Shown piece by piece: positions 1-12,481 of a DNA stretch of 64,000 nt. The position numbers and the translations under genes were made by a program. The stretch comes from Mytilus edulis. Its lineage: Eukaryota; Mollusca; Bivalvia; Mytilida; Mytilidae. The DNA lies in assembly GCF_963676685.1 (NCBI RefSeq), contig NC_092346.1, positions 45,753,289-45,817,288 on the forward strand, read 5' to 3'. The notes beneath the pieces were generated by a model. It had not been told where the DNA came from and made no database searches. It saw nothing but the letters and a program-made list of their open reading frames with translations. How positions within the stretch are numbered: the stretch's first letter is position 1; each line of letters opens with the position of its first letter.

Positions 1-1430
1 TTTATTAAACTGGTGATATAGAGGATTTTCTATTAGAGGACAGCCAGGTGGCGCTGTCCAAGGTCATTGGGCCGTCGCGTTGTTGTCCGAGGTCATACGT
101 GAATTTTTATGAGCTTGATTAGTTTTTCGACATTTTTATCTGTTGTATATTTTTGTTGGACTTATTGTATATTTCTCTTTATTAATATTTTTGATTGATG
201 GATATTTTTAATTTTTGTGTGATGACTTAAAAATCGTGTGGATTTATTAAAAATTATAATTAATCTTCAAATGTTTCGATTAATTGAAACATTTAAGGTG
301 GATCGGGACTATTCGACTGCGTATAATTTCACCCATCAATTACAATGCACACGAAAAGTATGTGTCCTAAATTAGATATTATTTTCTTAAATATTTTGAT
401 TGATTAGAAATGTTAAATCGTTGTAGTTATGTCACTAAAAGAATATTATCGTTATTATGTGTATCTGTGATAGGCTCAAAATGACATTTCACCCATTTTC
501 ACCATTTTCCTGCCAAAATTTGGGTTGGCTAAATAAATTTTTTCCCTTATCGGTGACCTGTTTTTTATTTGCTCATTCTTTGAAGCTATACTTCAGCTTT
601 TTATATTACAGTTAAAAAATTGAGTTTTGGACCAAGTGTCATAGAACGTTTATTTGATATTCTGATAAAAATATGTCAACACCTCTATTTTCCCTATCAT
701 TTCATTGAAAAATGGTCCCTTTTACATATCTGTTTAAAAGTAAAATTTTGAGCTTAAATGGTCCGTGACCCCCTTTTTTTTCTCGACCAATTTGATTCAT
801 TTTCTGTAAAGAATAAAATAACAAAAAATACGGCACTTCTGATAGAAACTTCCAATAGGCCCGAGCCACCTTAACTGTACATTTAACAGATCTTTTATTT
901 GTATGTAAAGATAAGGATTTTGGTGAGAGGGTTCAATTTCTGGACTGGACATATGTGTCCATCTCACTTTAGACTCACTTCCTTTTTTTTTTTAATTTAG
1001 GTTTTGGTAGTGTGTGTTGTCCCATACAGTCATAAAATGAGGCAGAATTTAAATTCTATATGTTGAAGCTAATTATCAAAACCCATCCAATGTTGTAAGT
1101 CTTTAACGACCTTGGCTGGCCCATCCAATGCAAAATTTCCCAGGCTGAATGCTACAATACAAACAAACAGGGCAAATGGTTCAACTGGCTGACTACAATT
1201 TGACTACAATATTGTTTTCCTGCATGAAAAGTAGGTTAAGTAGGATAAGGAGAAGGGTCAAACAATTAGAACACTTGTTGAAAATTGGGGCATAACATGA
1301 ATGAGGGTCATAAATTAACCTACACTTGCATCATGTCATCTATAGTTAAAGACCTCTAATAAACAATTTTGTTTAGAGTACATGTATTGATTACATGCAC
1401 ACAGCATAACACAACTGAAAATAATAATTG
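1..1430. other. Non-coding stretch, no gene recognised
   Basis: No reading frame here looks like a conserved protein and I see no convincing exon. The part from about 480 to 870 reads like dispersed repeat sequence, but I could not define its ends. The first 100 bases are more GC-rich than the rest and may be the end of an element that begins outside the window. Confidence 0.4.
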
Positions 1431-1443
1431 AAGCTTAACTTGA

Positions 1444-1785
1444 ACTTGGAATTATTTTTAATAATGAAATTTGCATAATTTCTTGTGCTTGAAATTTTTA
1501 ATAAATTCCACATGTTTATCATTTGGTATTATAATGTTTTCAGCAGTTCATAACACTTCCCATACAATGTATTCTGTATTATAGGATACTAGTAGTGTTG
1601 TGCGTGGCACAGTACATATTCTATGGAAAATGTACTATTTTCTTTGTAATAGAAAGCACAGAACATTATAGTACAAAATAAACATGAAATTTATTAAAAA
1701 ATCTAAGCTTAATAAATTTCAAGCACAAGAAATTATGCAAATTCCATAATTAAAAATAATACCAAGTTTAAATAATAGTCTGTTA
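1444..1785. repeat. Palindromic MITE-like element, copy 1
   Basis: The left arm at 1444-1498 (AACTTGGAATTATTTTTAAT...) is repeated as its reverse complement at 1714-1767, with a unique core of about 215 bp between. A second copy of the family lies at 23131-23439. There the ends are clearer, with inverted termini TAACAGG / CCTGTTA. No coding capacity; a non-autonomous DNA element is the simplest reading. Confidence 0.7.
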
Positions 1786-4664
1786 CTTGTTGATTGTTTT
1801 AAATTTCTCTTTGAGTAGTGCACTGATACTAAGAATTTCTTGCATTTTGAGACACAAAATATTTGTGTCTCAAGATTGCATGTTTACTGAATTTGAAAAA
1901 TTTGTAAAAAGGTTAATTGCAACACTACATGTCTTGTCTTCAATTTTTGCCGCCAGTGTTAAATTGTTTGCCAAAATTAATTCTATTCATATCAGTAAAA
2001 TACAGAGAGAAAAAAATACGAACTCTCAAGTCTTTTTTTTCAGATGCTATTAATCTTTCCTAGTTTCAAAACATTCTATGAAGGTTTAATAAAGTTATTA
2101 ATGTCTAAAAATATATTCCAAGGCTGCATGTAAATTTGTTTCCTGCAAATAAAACTTTGTACCATAACTGAGAGCTGATCAAGATGAAAGATACCAAGAG
2201 GACATTCTAAATCATAGGTGGAATATAAACTGACAATGTCTTGTCAAGAAAAGAACAGATCAAAAGACAAACAACAGTATATAAAACAACATAGAAAACT
2301 GAAGACTGATCAAGATAGACCCAAACAAAAACATGGGTAAGCAGATCCTGCTCCAAATGTCTTATGCTCATAACTTCTGTCTAAAGTTTAATAAGAAGCA
2401 AATGGTAAACAGTTAGGCTCTTACTTATTACTCTAGTTTGTGATTTATATCAGACTAATTACTGAGTGTGTCATGAATTAAAGTTTACTTGACCTAGAAA
2501 AAGATGATAAAATTAATCGACAAAATACTTGAATAAAAGCCAAAGCCGAATCTACCACAATGGACATTACACAATAAAGTCAGTCAAAACACAGCAGCAT
2601 TGGACAAGAAGAAGATTCCTTTATCATTATATGATATTTTTAAAAGCATCACATCTTTTAAGAGCTATAAACATATATTTCAATTGCCAAGACCTGTCAA
2701 AAGAATTCACTATGTTTTACTGGAAACTGTCAAACACCTGTCATACAGAAATGTCAGAATCGGAAATCTGAGAGTTGTTGTTTTGATTATTTTTTTTCTC
2801 CCTCTCCATTTTTATCAGACTTCAACATTCTCAACACTCTAAATTACTAATAAATTTGAATCTATTTGCACTGCCTTCTTGTTGATTCTTCTTATAAAAA
2901 AAAAGAAATACTGATTATGATTTTAAAATATTATGCAACCATGAGCTAACATCATTGAAATAATGCATGTCTCATAAGAGGGTCAATGTATCATGTCTTG
3001 ATGCCAAATTATCTACTTGATCTACAATGTATCTTGATTAAGTTTGAATGCATCCAATTCATTTCTTTGAAAGTTCATATGAGTACAAAAAAAAGCAACA
3101 ATTAAAAAAAAATTAATCACTTTCCTAACCTATATCTCAGAGACCTATATATCCTTTTGTATTCTTTTAATTAAAGTTTAAACTTTAATAAAATAAAGAA
3201 TCTTTGCCAAGTGACTCATCCACATTTAAAAAGGATCCCCAAAAAAAAGGCGTCAGCAAGGGGACATGAAATAATATAATATGAATTTAATACAAGTCCC
3301 TCTCCAAATGAAATTTCCTAAATTTATTTTCAATTTCAAATCACATGTAAATTGAAAAATATGTTTCCATAATTTGATTCTTTTGTACCTTTAAAGTGTC
3401 TGAGTTACAGTCATAACAAACCTTTAAAATCAAAGGTTTTTTCTGGGGGTCACATGTACAGATGTATCTTTGTAAGGCTTTTTGGGTTAAAAAAAACAAA
3501 AACAAACTATTATTAAATTTTCAGACAGTTACATGTACATAGCATTGTAAATTTATTTTCAATTTGTAAGGTTGAATGTCCCTCTGGAATAATTCGTCCC
3601 TCTTTTACAAATGTATACTCCTAGTAAAAATATCTAATGTCTATTTATGAAGATATTCCTTGACAGGCATCAGAGATGTCATAGCTTTTTAGTCAAAACA
3701 TACATAATTAAGTTGCAGCTTCAACAATGACCCAAACATTTTATTTTCAAACTTTATGAGTACAAATAATTTTGTGTGCAACTGACAAAAACCTGTCTAC
3801 AGGATGACAATTAAAAAAGTTTTAGATTTTTTCCTTTTGATTGTACATGTACTAATATATAACTGAATGAATTGCTTTCAAAATAGATGAAAAATTGTAT
3901 AGAAACCACATAATTTGGTTAAACATTTAAATTTGTCTTAAAAGCACCAAATCTCCAATTGCCAATCCATAAACATGATAAATTTGTTTTTGCTTAATTG
4001 ATATGTTGTTGATACATATATTTCTGGTTTAATAATGTAAAATAATAATAAGATAATTGTCAAACAGTTACATGTACATCCTTACATAACTGTCAATATC
4101 TATCCTAAAGGTCAAGGATGGTAATTTACAAATTTTAGGATTGGAATTTGATTGTAATTGGCTGTAAATTTATTATATCTAAAATGGTCAACAACACTAA
4201 AATCAACAAGAATGACCTTGATAAAAGGTCTGGTCAATGTTACATTGATAGAATCAGCTAATGTGTCTGGACAATCTACATTGTGTAGAAACAAACAATG
4301 TTTTGACTGACTACCATCTATGGTCACTGGAATTTTAAGATTAGCAATCATTTGAAATTTTGTATTCAAGGCTGCCAACAAACAAACTACATGTATATTT
4401 TATAACAGGTGTTTTTGAATAAATTAAACAATAGGTTTCTAAATTTTTTTTTATCTTTACTTTACAAGGCCTAATTCTAAATAAAAAAATCTTCATTTCT
4501 GCTCCCCTAACTCGGATTTTTTACTTTGGATAGGTACAATGTACATGTAGGTAGAAAACATATTTCATTACATTGAATACATTCTTAAATCTTAGGGTTT
4601 AAAAGTCCATTTAAGTTATAATGATTGGTCACCTTACACAACCTAGACATTGCTGTTGTCTACT

Positions 4665-4728
4665 CTACATGTATGGTCGGGTTGTTGTCTCTTTGGCACA
4701 TTCCCCATTTCCATTCTCAATTTTATTG
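4665..4728 (-). repeat. Dispersed short repeat fragment (GACAACAACCCGACCAT family)
   Basis: The plus strand reads GGTCGGGTTGTTGTCTCTTT followed by a CATTCCCCATTTCC run. This is the reverse complement of the repeat seen at 51180-51320, and related fragments occur at 46618-46675, 47150-47222 and 57090-57163. The family is widely dispersed in mussel DNA as I know it; the exact class (SINE or MITE) cannot be settled from these pieces. Confidence 0.6.
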
Positions 4729-5104
4729 ATCTATGGCTCTAACCGTATTTTTGTGTAATTTTTTTTACCCTATGTTCTAGCCCAGGATACCATAATTCTT
4801 TAAAATGCTGAATTAATTTTGAACATTTTATAGATCTGCTTATAATGACTTGCTTTCTTACTTTGGCAGTCTAAAGGTTGATAGTTAATAATGTGCTTGC
4901 GTTTCTGTTGTGAATGCATCATGCGATCCTTAACCCTTTACCATACCTTGTATTTACATCTGTTTGCTACATTGTACTTGTTCATGTACCCGTACTTAGT
5001 TTTAAAATAGCTACATGGAAAACATATTACAGTATATGAAGAACACTTAACTAAGCCAGTTCCACAATGGGAAAAAAGGTGAATCTAAATAATTCAAAAG
5101 CAAC

Positions 5105-5250
5105 GATCAGTGGTGGATCCAGAAATTTTCATAAGTAGGGGCCCACTGTCTGCCTAAGAGGGGGCCCGCTCCAGTCATGCCTCAGTGATTCCCTGTATAA
5201 TCAACCAATTTTTTCCAAAAAAAAGGGGGCCGGGCCCAGGCCCTCTGAAA
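5105..5250. repeat. GGATCC-type inverted-repeat element, degraded
   Basis: It starts near GTGGATCCAGAAATTTT and contains GC-rich runs (GGGGGCCGGGCCCAGG) out of character with the surroundings. It resembles the short elements at 13665-13825 and 53127-53261, which also begin with a GGATCCAG-like terminus. The right end is not clear. Confidence 0.4.
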
Positions 5251-6955
5251 AACCAATTGATAAATAAGATTTTTGTATTTATCTGCAGTTTGTACATTTT
5301 TCCTTTCATCCAACAATTGTTTGTTGAACTGCAGGACATGCATTGTTTTTCATTTTTCATATGCTCTATACATGTGCACCATAAACACTTCCCTCTGGAA
5401 ATTGTACAAGTGATCAAGAGCAGTTCATTTTATTTTTAATTGATGCATAATCATGCAAGAGGTTGATAAACTGTCAACTTGAATGTAAATCATTTTACTT
5501 CAATTAATCACATCATGTAATAGGATGTATGCAGTATTTTGCTAATGGTGTTCAGCACAAATAATAAACTTGCAGAATTGTGCACATATGATGAATGCCT
5601 GACTAGTTCCATACATTTGTACATGTATATATTTCTATTTGGGCATGCGGCTTTGCCCAGTTCTACAATTATTTGAACCCATTTATCAGGATAAAATTAA
5701 GAACAATGTACATTTGTACTTCTAATAAATTTTTTGAAATAAAAAAAAAATACATGTAAACAATTTAAGCATTGTGCTTTTAAAATCCTTAACATTATGA
5801 ATGTTTGAAGTAAAAAAAAATAATCAAAAAGTGTATTCATTCATTATTAATCTATCACAACTCTTTTATCAAAAGTCAACATGAACAGCAGGTGTTCAAA
5901 ATATCAAGAAAATCTGGTCTTCACGAATAGTGAAAAAGTTAATATAAATTTTTTATAGTTCCTTTGACTTTTCGAGGCATTGTAGGATAAGCACAATAGG
6001 AAATAAGTTTCTACTTTCAGATCCATTAATAATATAAAATTTATTTCAGATGTATTCAAGTTTAAAGAGTAAATGTCCCTAATGTTTGGAGTCCAATATA
6101 TATTAATTGTCCTTTCGTCATACCGATAAAATAGTACAAACATCCTCTCATATGATGTATTTATTCTAATCTATAGTACTGGACAGGATGAAACTTACAT
6201 GTAATTCTTTATTTGAAACAAAAATAAATTCTGCACAATTTTTTAAAAAGTGCAAATTTAAAAAAGACTTGTAGAACTTTATAACTAGTACTATTAAAGG
6301 GGAAAATCAATGGTGGTATTATACATGTGCATGTACACCTAAATTTCAACAATATGAATAATAATTCATTATTGACTTATTGGATTATTAATTAAGTTAC
6401 AAGATCTATATGTACTACACAAATATTTATAAACATATCAAAGTGATAAAGTGTAAACAGCAACCTGGATTTTCATAAACTTTGATAATACATAGAGATT
6501 GTATCTGTAATGTGATGCAACTCTTTGTAAATCAAAATAATTATTTTCCGTCACATAACACCCATTCATGGGAATAATATCCATATCAGGATTTTCACCT
6601 ACATTTTCTGTACCTGTTCACAAAGATGATCATAACAACCTATATGCATATTATAGCTAAAGTTAGATAAGACCATGAAGTCATGTCAGTGCAAAAAATC
6701 TATTTCTTTTTAATTAAACAAAAAAATCAAAAGTGAATAATTTGTTTAGGGTCAATAGAAGCACCTTAAATTTGGTTAGCAACTTTTTCAGATACATGTA
6801 ATAAGTCCTTTGAAAATCAGCACTTTCTTGGTGACGAGTGATTAAAAACTCATATTAAAATTAAACAATCCAGTATTTAGAAAAGTTGTTAACCCAAATC
6901 TGTTGCCTTTTATAGTAATAGGCTTTTATATTATCATTTGCTCATTTAAATATTT

Positions 6956-7892
6956 CGGCGTTTTGCATTTGCGCCGATCTGCATTTCATTTGCGCCGATT
7001 TTTTCTTTCATTTGCGCCGATTATTTTTTTCATTTGCGCCGATTTTTTTACAGGTAAATTACAAGTAAATAGATATAAGAAGATGTGGTATGAATGCAAA
7101 TGAGAGAACTCTCCATCCAAGTCATGTAATTTTCATTTTATCATTTTAGACCTCTTCCATTAGCCATTTCTATATATGACTTTTGTAATGAATTGTCAAT
7201 CATAACATAGATATAGGAAGATGTGGTGTGAGTGCCAATGAGACAACTTTCCATCCAAATAACAATTTATAAAAGTAAGCCATTATACGACCTTCAACAC
7301 GGAGCCTTGGCTCACACCGAACAACAAGCTGTAAAGGGCCCCAAAATAACTTGTGTAAAACCATTCAAACGGGAAAACTGTTGTCCCCTGCTCACTACGG
7401 GGAGATGGAAGAAGGCCTAGAAGATACACCTCCAGACTTTTTCCTTGACAGTACCCGCGTAGTTCTTTAACCTCTGTCTTTCGGACATCTGCCACATGTT
7501 TATGCTCGATCAGTGTTTTGACACTAGAATCCGTGGTGACTATGGCTTTACACGATTTATGGTACATTTGTAAGATATGTTGTTATGTTTCAGGACACTA
7601 ACCTTCCGATATGTATGGCCCACGATGACTAAAGAATTGACTCCTCGGCTCGTTTCAGTGTGTAATATATCCATCATGTTATAACGAAGTTCCAGAACAA
7701 TATGAATCAAAAGTAATTTAAACATAAATGAACAACAATTATAACCAGATTTTATCAATGGTATAGTACAGTATATGTACAAGTATTAACTTACCTGTAA
7801 ATCTAATTAGGAGCAAATATAAAATCGGCACAAATGAAAAAATGAAATCGGCGCAAATGAAAGAATGAAAATTTTCAAAATCGGCGCAAATG
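6956..7892. mobile_element. Inverted-repeat element with CATTTGCGCCGAT arrays at both ends
   Basis: The left end has about four spaced copies of CATTTGCGCCGAT within 6965-7045. The right end has about three copies of its reverse complement (ATCGGCGCAAATG) within 7822-7892, with degenerate spacing. No transposase frame is present. The interior carries short-repeat sequence at 7075-7130 and 7205-7420. I read it as a non-autonomous DNA element whose termini are arrays of one motif rather than a single inverted repeat. Confidence 0.65.
7205..7420 (+). repeat. Dispersed mussel-type short repeat
   Basis: It contains AAGATGTGGTGTGAGTGCCA, then ATGAGACAACTTTCCATCC, then a region reading ACGACCTTCAACACGG. 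The order matches the dispersed repeat also found at 8045-8130, 24960-25100 and 32214-32400. It lies inside the inverted-repeat element at 6956-7892. Confidence 0.65.
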
Positions 7893-8044
7893 TCATACAC
7901 CCAAATATTTTTCTCTTCAATCCAACAAAACTTTTGGACACAGTAAAATTATATATCCCATTGTATATGATAAAACATTTGCCTTGGTTAAATACATGTA
8001 ATCCCAACCAGCTGTACATATTTAAAGCAAAAATTAAAAACAAA

Positions 8045-8130
8045 AAAGAGATGTGGTATGATTGCCAATGAGACAACTTCCACAAGAGACCAAATGACAC
8101 AGAAATTAACAACTATACTATAGGTCATAA
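8045..8130 (+). repeat. Dispersed mussel-type short repeat, fragment
   Basis: It starts AGATGTGGTATGATTGCCAA, followed by a block ending ACACAGAAATTAACAACTA and a TATAGGTCA end. It is a truncated member of the same family as 24960-25100 and 32214-32400. Confidence 0.7.
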
Positions 8131-9075
8131 AATTGGCATTATATTGATGATTTTATTAAAAGGTACAAAATGACCTTTTGACATTGGATTAAAACTGAGA
8201 AAATCAATCTGCTTCTGCTGAAATCTATAATCAAGATATAATTACTGTTGGCATCATTGTATAATTTTAGTCCTAAATTTTGACACTATTATCTTCTTCT
8301 TGCTATTAAAAGTGTTAGTACATAATCAATCAGTACAAAATGCTTACCAAAAGAACAATTTCGATATTGGATTGGTGGTGAGGGTCGGGTTCGGATTGTA
8401 ATGTTTCAATGTTTCATCCATGGTCACTTATTATTCCGTTCAACCACAGTATGATCGTCTGTTAGCACATGTTCCACATCAATGATTGCATAACCAAACG
8501 AAACCACAACACTTTCTAAGAGCGAAGGAAACTAGCTAAAAGAAATCGCACAACTGACTATGATGAAAAGATAATCTCAACAAAATTAGATTCACAAAGG
8601 AAAAGATTTAGAATGTTGTATACGTTAATATTGTTAGATATTAAAACAAAGATAAGAAAATAAGTATTATATGAAATGACAAGATATGGTTGTATTCACC
8701 AAACTTTGTTTACATTTAGAGATTAGGCAGATAAAAGCGCCAAATTTTGAACTGTTTACTTTGAAAAGACTGAAAAGACAGAACAAACCAGCCGGAACGC
8801 AAACATCTGATCCACAGTTTTGCTCTTTTTTTGGTAGGTCAAAATAAATAAAGGTTTGCTGCTCATTTCTCAGACGAAGTGAAATATATGAATATATAAA
8901 TTTTCCCATTGTTGTATTACATTACATTTGAGCCCATTTGAGGGAAACTTCGATGGAAATTGAAAACACAAAAATTATTACTGATTTTTATGATTAACAA
9001 AGTTCGATTTTTTATCACTCAGTATCAGATAACAAAAAACAAATATTGTGCATAATTGATAACAATACTGGAAAG

Positions 9076-9580
9076 CAGGGTTTCCGCTGGCAGTCAACAT
9101 TTTGGATTTGGTGAAAGAATACAAATTGTGGCGATTAATTAAAATTCATTATTGCTGAGTATTGGCGAAAGAGATATACAGCCATTTTATTTCATCACTA
9201 GACATCATCTTGTAATTTTCTTCTATCAGGTTTCTCAGACTTAACCTGCACCGACAATACTGGAAATTCGTTGAACTCGTTATGAATTTGACATAAAACA
9301 TGTAAAATCATGAATAATCAGCTGATACAGTGATAGGCCAGAACTGAATATGTTTTTCAGACGGATCTGTCATGTGACTTCTATCACCATGTCACAAAAA
9401 TGTACGCATCGTCATTTCCAACACATGTTCAGCAGTCTGAAGAAAAAGTTTGATTTTAATACTGTGTTTTTGGCAAAACATTTAGCATTTAGAGTCCGAT
9501 TCCTGAACATGCTGAAAGCTCTGCAACTTGTACTTTATTTAGCTTATAAGCTTTATTATTCATTCAAGCTTCACTGAATA
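9076..9580 (-). mobile_element. Degraded hAT-like element, paralogue of the 54 kb copy
   Basis: It begins CAGGGTTTCCGCTGG, the same terminus as the intact element at 54012-54849. The following bases, including GAACTCGTTA and AATCAGCTGAT, align with the reverse complement of that element's right half. The similarity continues into the part matching the 54197-54538 ORF, which is broken here. No second terminus is seen. Confidence 0.55.
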
Positions 9581-9754
9581 CTGAATAGTATAGATCTTTT
9601 ATAGTGAAAAAGGCACATCTTGCATAAATTTTTTTACATGTACCTATGAGTATGATGAGTTTACTTTCTTAGTCTTTTTTGTGTTTAGATTAAATTCAAA
9701 TGAATTTGTATTGACATTCAAAACATTTGATCATCATTAATTATACTAGAACAC

Positions 9755-11015
9755 ACCCGTGATACATGTATCAGGGATCTCCATGGATGAAAATTGAACG
9801 ATGGAGGAACTTTCACCATTACAAACCGTGTCAACGTTGTACAGTGTAGCGCGATCGGAAGTATTTTATCCCTCCATACAAGGAATGGTGAACATGCTAA
9901 TTCATTGCTTATTTAAATTATATTTATTTGAATTTTCATTATAGAATTAGAAGTATCAATATTTTCATTTATTGCCGTTTTTAACCATTCAAATGCCAAG
10001 TCTTCATGGTCCCCCCTTAGTCGAGAATGACCAAAAGCTGTCATGAAGGTCCCCATGTAGATTTCTTGTATTTTTGGTAATTGTTATGGGGATTAAAAAT
10101 CATATGATGTGGAGCTTATTTTTCATGGACACTGTCAAATTCAGAACCCATTACCGGTATGGCTGATTTGCAGCAACAACAAAACGATTCGTACGGGTTA
10201 TGTAAAAGGTTAAAGAGATTTGCAAAGCAAATTTTGATGAATGAAAAGGTTTTTAATGACTTTATCTGTCAAATTGATGCTGTGCAACATGTATCTTTCG
10301 AGTCTGAATAGAAACCGGAAACGCGGATGTATCAATTTGATTGTAATATACGAAATGAATTCGGAATTACGATACGATATTTCTTTACAGGAAATATTTA
10401 AAGTTTTTACTTTTAAACTTTTAAAGTAATTCTAAATTATCGTTACAGCAGTACTCGAGTTATTTGCGATGAAATATATTTACTGTTTTGCGTCTTATTT
10501 TGTACTTCTTCAAAAAGGTTGATGCTGATTGCGTAAGTCAAAACAAAGCAAGTGTTCGACTTGTTTAACTGTTTTATTTGTAACTGGATTATTAATTTAT
10601 TTATTTAATCTAAATTATCATAATCATTTGCTAAAACTTAGTTGATTATTTCGACAAATGAATCGTCTATCCTCAGATAGAATTCTCGTGTCTGGTTTGT
10701 TGATCTACCTGTACAAGCCCAGGTACAAGTGATTAGCGATCTTAATCCGTATATTCCTCAGGCGTTAGAACTGTATTGGATTATAACATAAAAAGCCTCA
10801 GGGTTATGCAATTACATGCATTTGATTATAATTGATAAAAAAAATGGCGTTGGGCTACAAAAAACGATGAAGTTTTGAACGATGGTGGAAGACATTTAAC
10901 GATGGCGCAAGACAATTTAACGATGGCGCGAGTCATTTGACAATGGCGCATGACATTTGAACGATGGCGGGGCGCCATCGTTAAACAGGCCATGGAGATC
11001 CCTGTGTATCACAGG
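9755..11015. mobile_element. Inverted-repeat element ending in GGGATCTCCATGG
   Basis: The left end (9755-9786) reads ACCCGTGATACATGTATCAG then GGATCTCCATGG. The right end (10988-11015) is its near reverse complement, CCATGGAGATCCCTGTGTAT then CACAGGT. The right subterminal region carries an AACGATGGCG tandem array, and one AACGATGG unit is present inside the left end at about 9797. There is no transposase frame, and no clear target-site duplication was found. Confidence 0.65.
10875..10980. repeat. Tandem AACGATGGCGCAAGACATTT-like array
   Basis: About five imperfect units of some 20-22 bp, each carrying (A)ACGATGGCG or ACAATGGCG followed by a GACATTT-like block. The last unit runs into the self-complementary stretch GGCGGGGCGCCATCG. 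The array forms the inner part of the right end of the 9755-11015 element. Confidence 0.7.
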
Positions 11016-11157
11016 TCCGTGACTGAATTAAAGTATATAACTATATGCGCAAGCCTTATTTTAGTATTAGTATTGTCATGTGATAAAGTCATGCTGATTA
11101 TAAGATACACAGTTTTCTCTGCTTTCAAATCTTTCTGTTTGAACCCGTCGAACTGGA

Positions 11158-11715
11158 ACTTACATGTATCAATTATTGGTAATATTAATTATTTGGAAAA
11201 CAAAAGGTCCTGGAATGGAGTATTTTTTAATCAACAGCATTGTCCTACATTAGTTATAAATAAAGTTGAATTCTTTGATTCGCTGTTTTACGTCATGCCC
11301 GCTAACAAATTGAAAACTGTACCTATACGCTTTATTTTTAGTCCAGATTTTAAGTATTCGTATCGTTATCTTAGAAAGTCTTACTGATTAAAATACTACA
11401 ATTGGTAACAATTTGACAATTTAGTAGTGTCAACCCTGTGATTATGACCCGTGTATATAGCATATTAATCCTGGTGCTGCGCCTGTCAGATGCGGAACGT
11501 ACAGGTAAGGTAATAGGTAACAGGTGAATATACTAATGGTATCGGTATCGGACTCAACCCAGAACTTCTTAATTATTGGCAATATTAATTACTTGGAAAA
11601 CAAAAGGGCCTGGAGTGGTGTAATTTTTAATCTACACCTTTGTACTATATTAGTTATATCTAAAGTTGAATTCTTTGATTCGTCGTTTTTACGTGATGAT
11701 GGCTGACAAATTGGA
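11158..11715 (+). repeat. Two imperfect direct copies of a ~150-bp segment, about 400 bp apart
   Basis: The segments at 11165-11310 and 11563-11710 both read TTATTGG(T/C)AATATTAATTA then TTGGAAAACAAAAGG and end with GTTGAATTCTTTGATTCG. The same frame is open in both and encodes similar peptides (GNINYLENKR then W.GV.FN). I do not recognise the peptide. It may be a duplicated fragment of a mobile element or a decayed gene. Confidence 0.5.
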
Positions 11716-12481
11716 CCTCGTTATTTTAGTATTATAGATAAGCAGCTAGTGCTAAGTTTATTATGTTAGTCAGATAGATTTTAATTGGTGACAATATATA
11801 GATTGGAATATTATATTTGGTCTAGGGGACATTGACGACAAATGTGGGGTAAATGTTAAGAACCGATTATTGCAGTTAATCAGAAAGCAGCAAAATAACC
11901 CTATTTTCTATCAATTAACTGTTCAATATGAACTCTTGAGAAATTGATTAGTCAATATTTCTTATTATTGATGCCACTACCCAGCTGAAGAGATTATTTT
12001 CCAGCAGGGTAGGGACATTTTAATATCACCTGGACTTTTTGTGCCATGATCTTTTTTGTCAAAAAAATTGGTGGTGATAACAGTGTCTTCCCTAGACAAA
12101 TTTTGGTGCATGGAGGGTCTAAGGTGAATTTGCAATGTGGAGTGCAGAGCTGTTTTGAAGAATTGTTTTCATTACGCTAGTGAAATGAATTGTGCATCTC
12201 AGTTTAAAAACTACACATTAATATGCAATAAATAAGGAAAAATACTTAACATTTTCTCCAGGGACCAGCCTGGATCCCCAAGTTTTTTTCCAATGGCACT
12301 CAATGTTCATGATGTTTTGTTCAGCTTTTTTGCTTGAAAATTTTCTAAAAGATAAAAATCCATATTGATTCTTTGACCACTTAAAATCTTTTGGAGAGAA
12401 AGATGAGAAAAACAAAATGAAAGCTTGCATATTATATAAATACATAATGATGAGTGATTTTATTTTAAAGATTTAGTCATT

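Larger units (their letters stand above)
1790..6950. other. AT-rich intergenic DNA without a recognisable gene
   Basis: Short open frames occur by chance on both strands, for example near 2600-2840, 4112-4381 and 5904-6143. None has a recognised domain or a chain of exons with matching phases. Repeat fragments at about 4665-4728 and 5110-5250 are the only structure I can support. Confidence 0.4.

Noticed and set aside
2529..2842. Overlapping short frames including KKKIPLSLYDIFKSITSFK
   Set aside because: No ATG in the better frame, no domain, no splice partners. Composition fits AT-rich chance.
4112..4381. Minus-strand open frame (…VTIDGSQSKHCLFLHNVDC…) with an acceptor-like TTGTTGGCAG at its upstream edge
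   Set aside because: It looks more protein-like than most frames here and could be a terminal exon. There is no ATG, no partner exon with matching phase and no recognised family.
5904..6143. 79-codon minus-strand frame
   Set aside because: Rich in F/L/K/I/N as expected from AT-rich DNA. No recognised motif.
7283..7567. 94-codon minus-strand frame near SFAPI-type sequence
   Set aside because: It runs through a dispersed short repeat and the interior of an inverted-repeat element. Not a gene.
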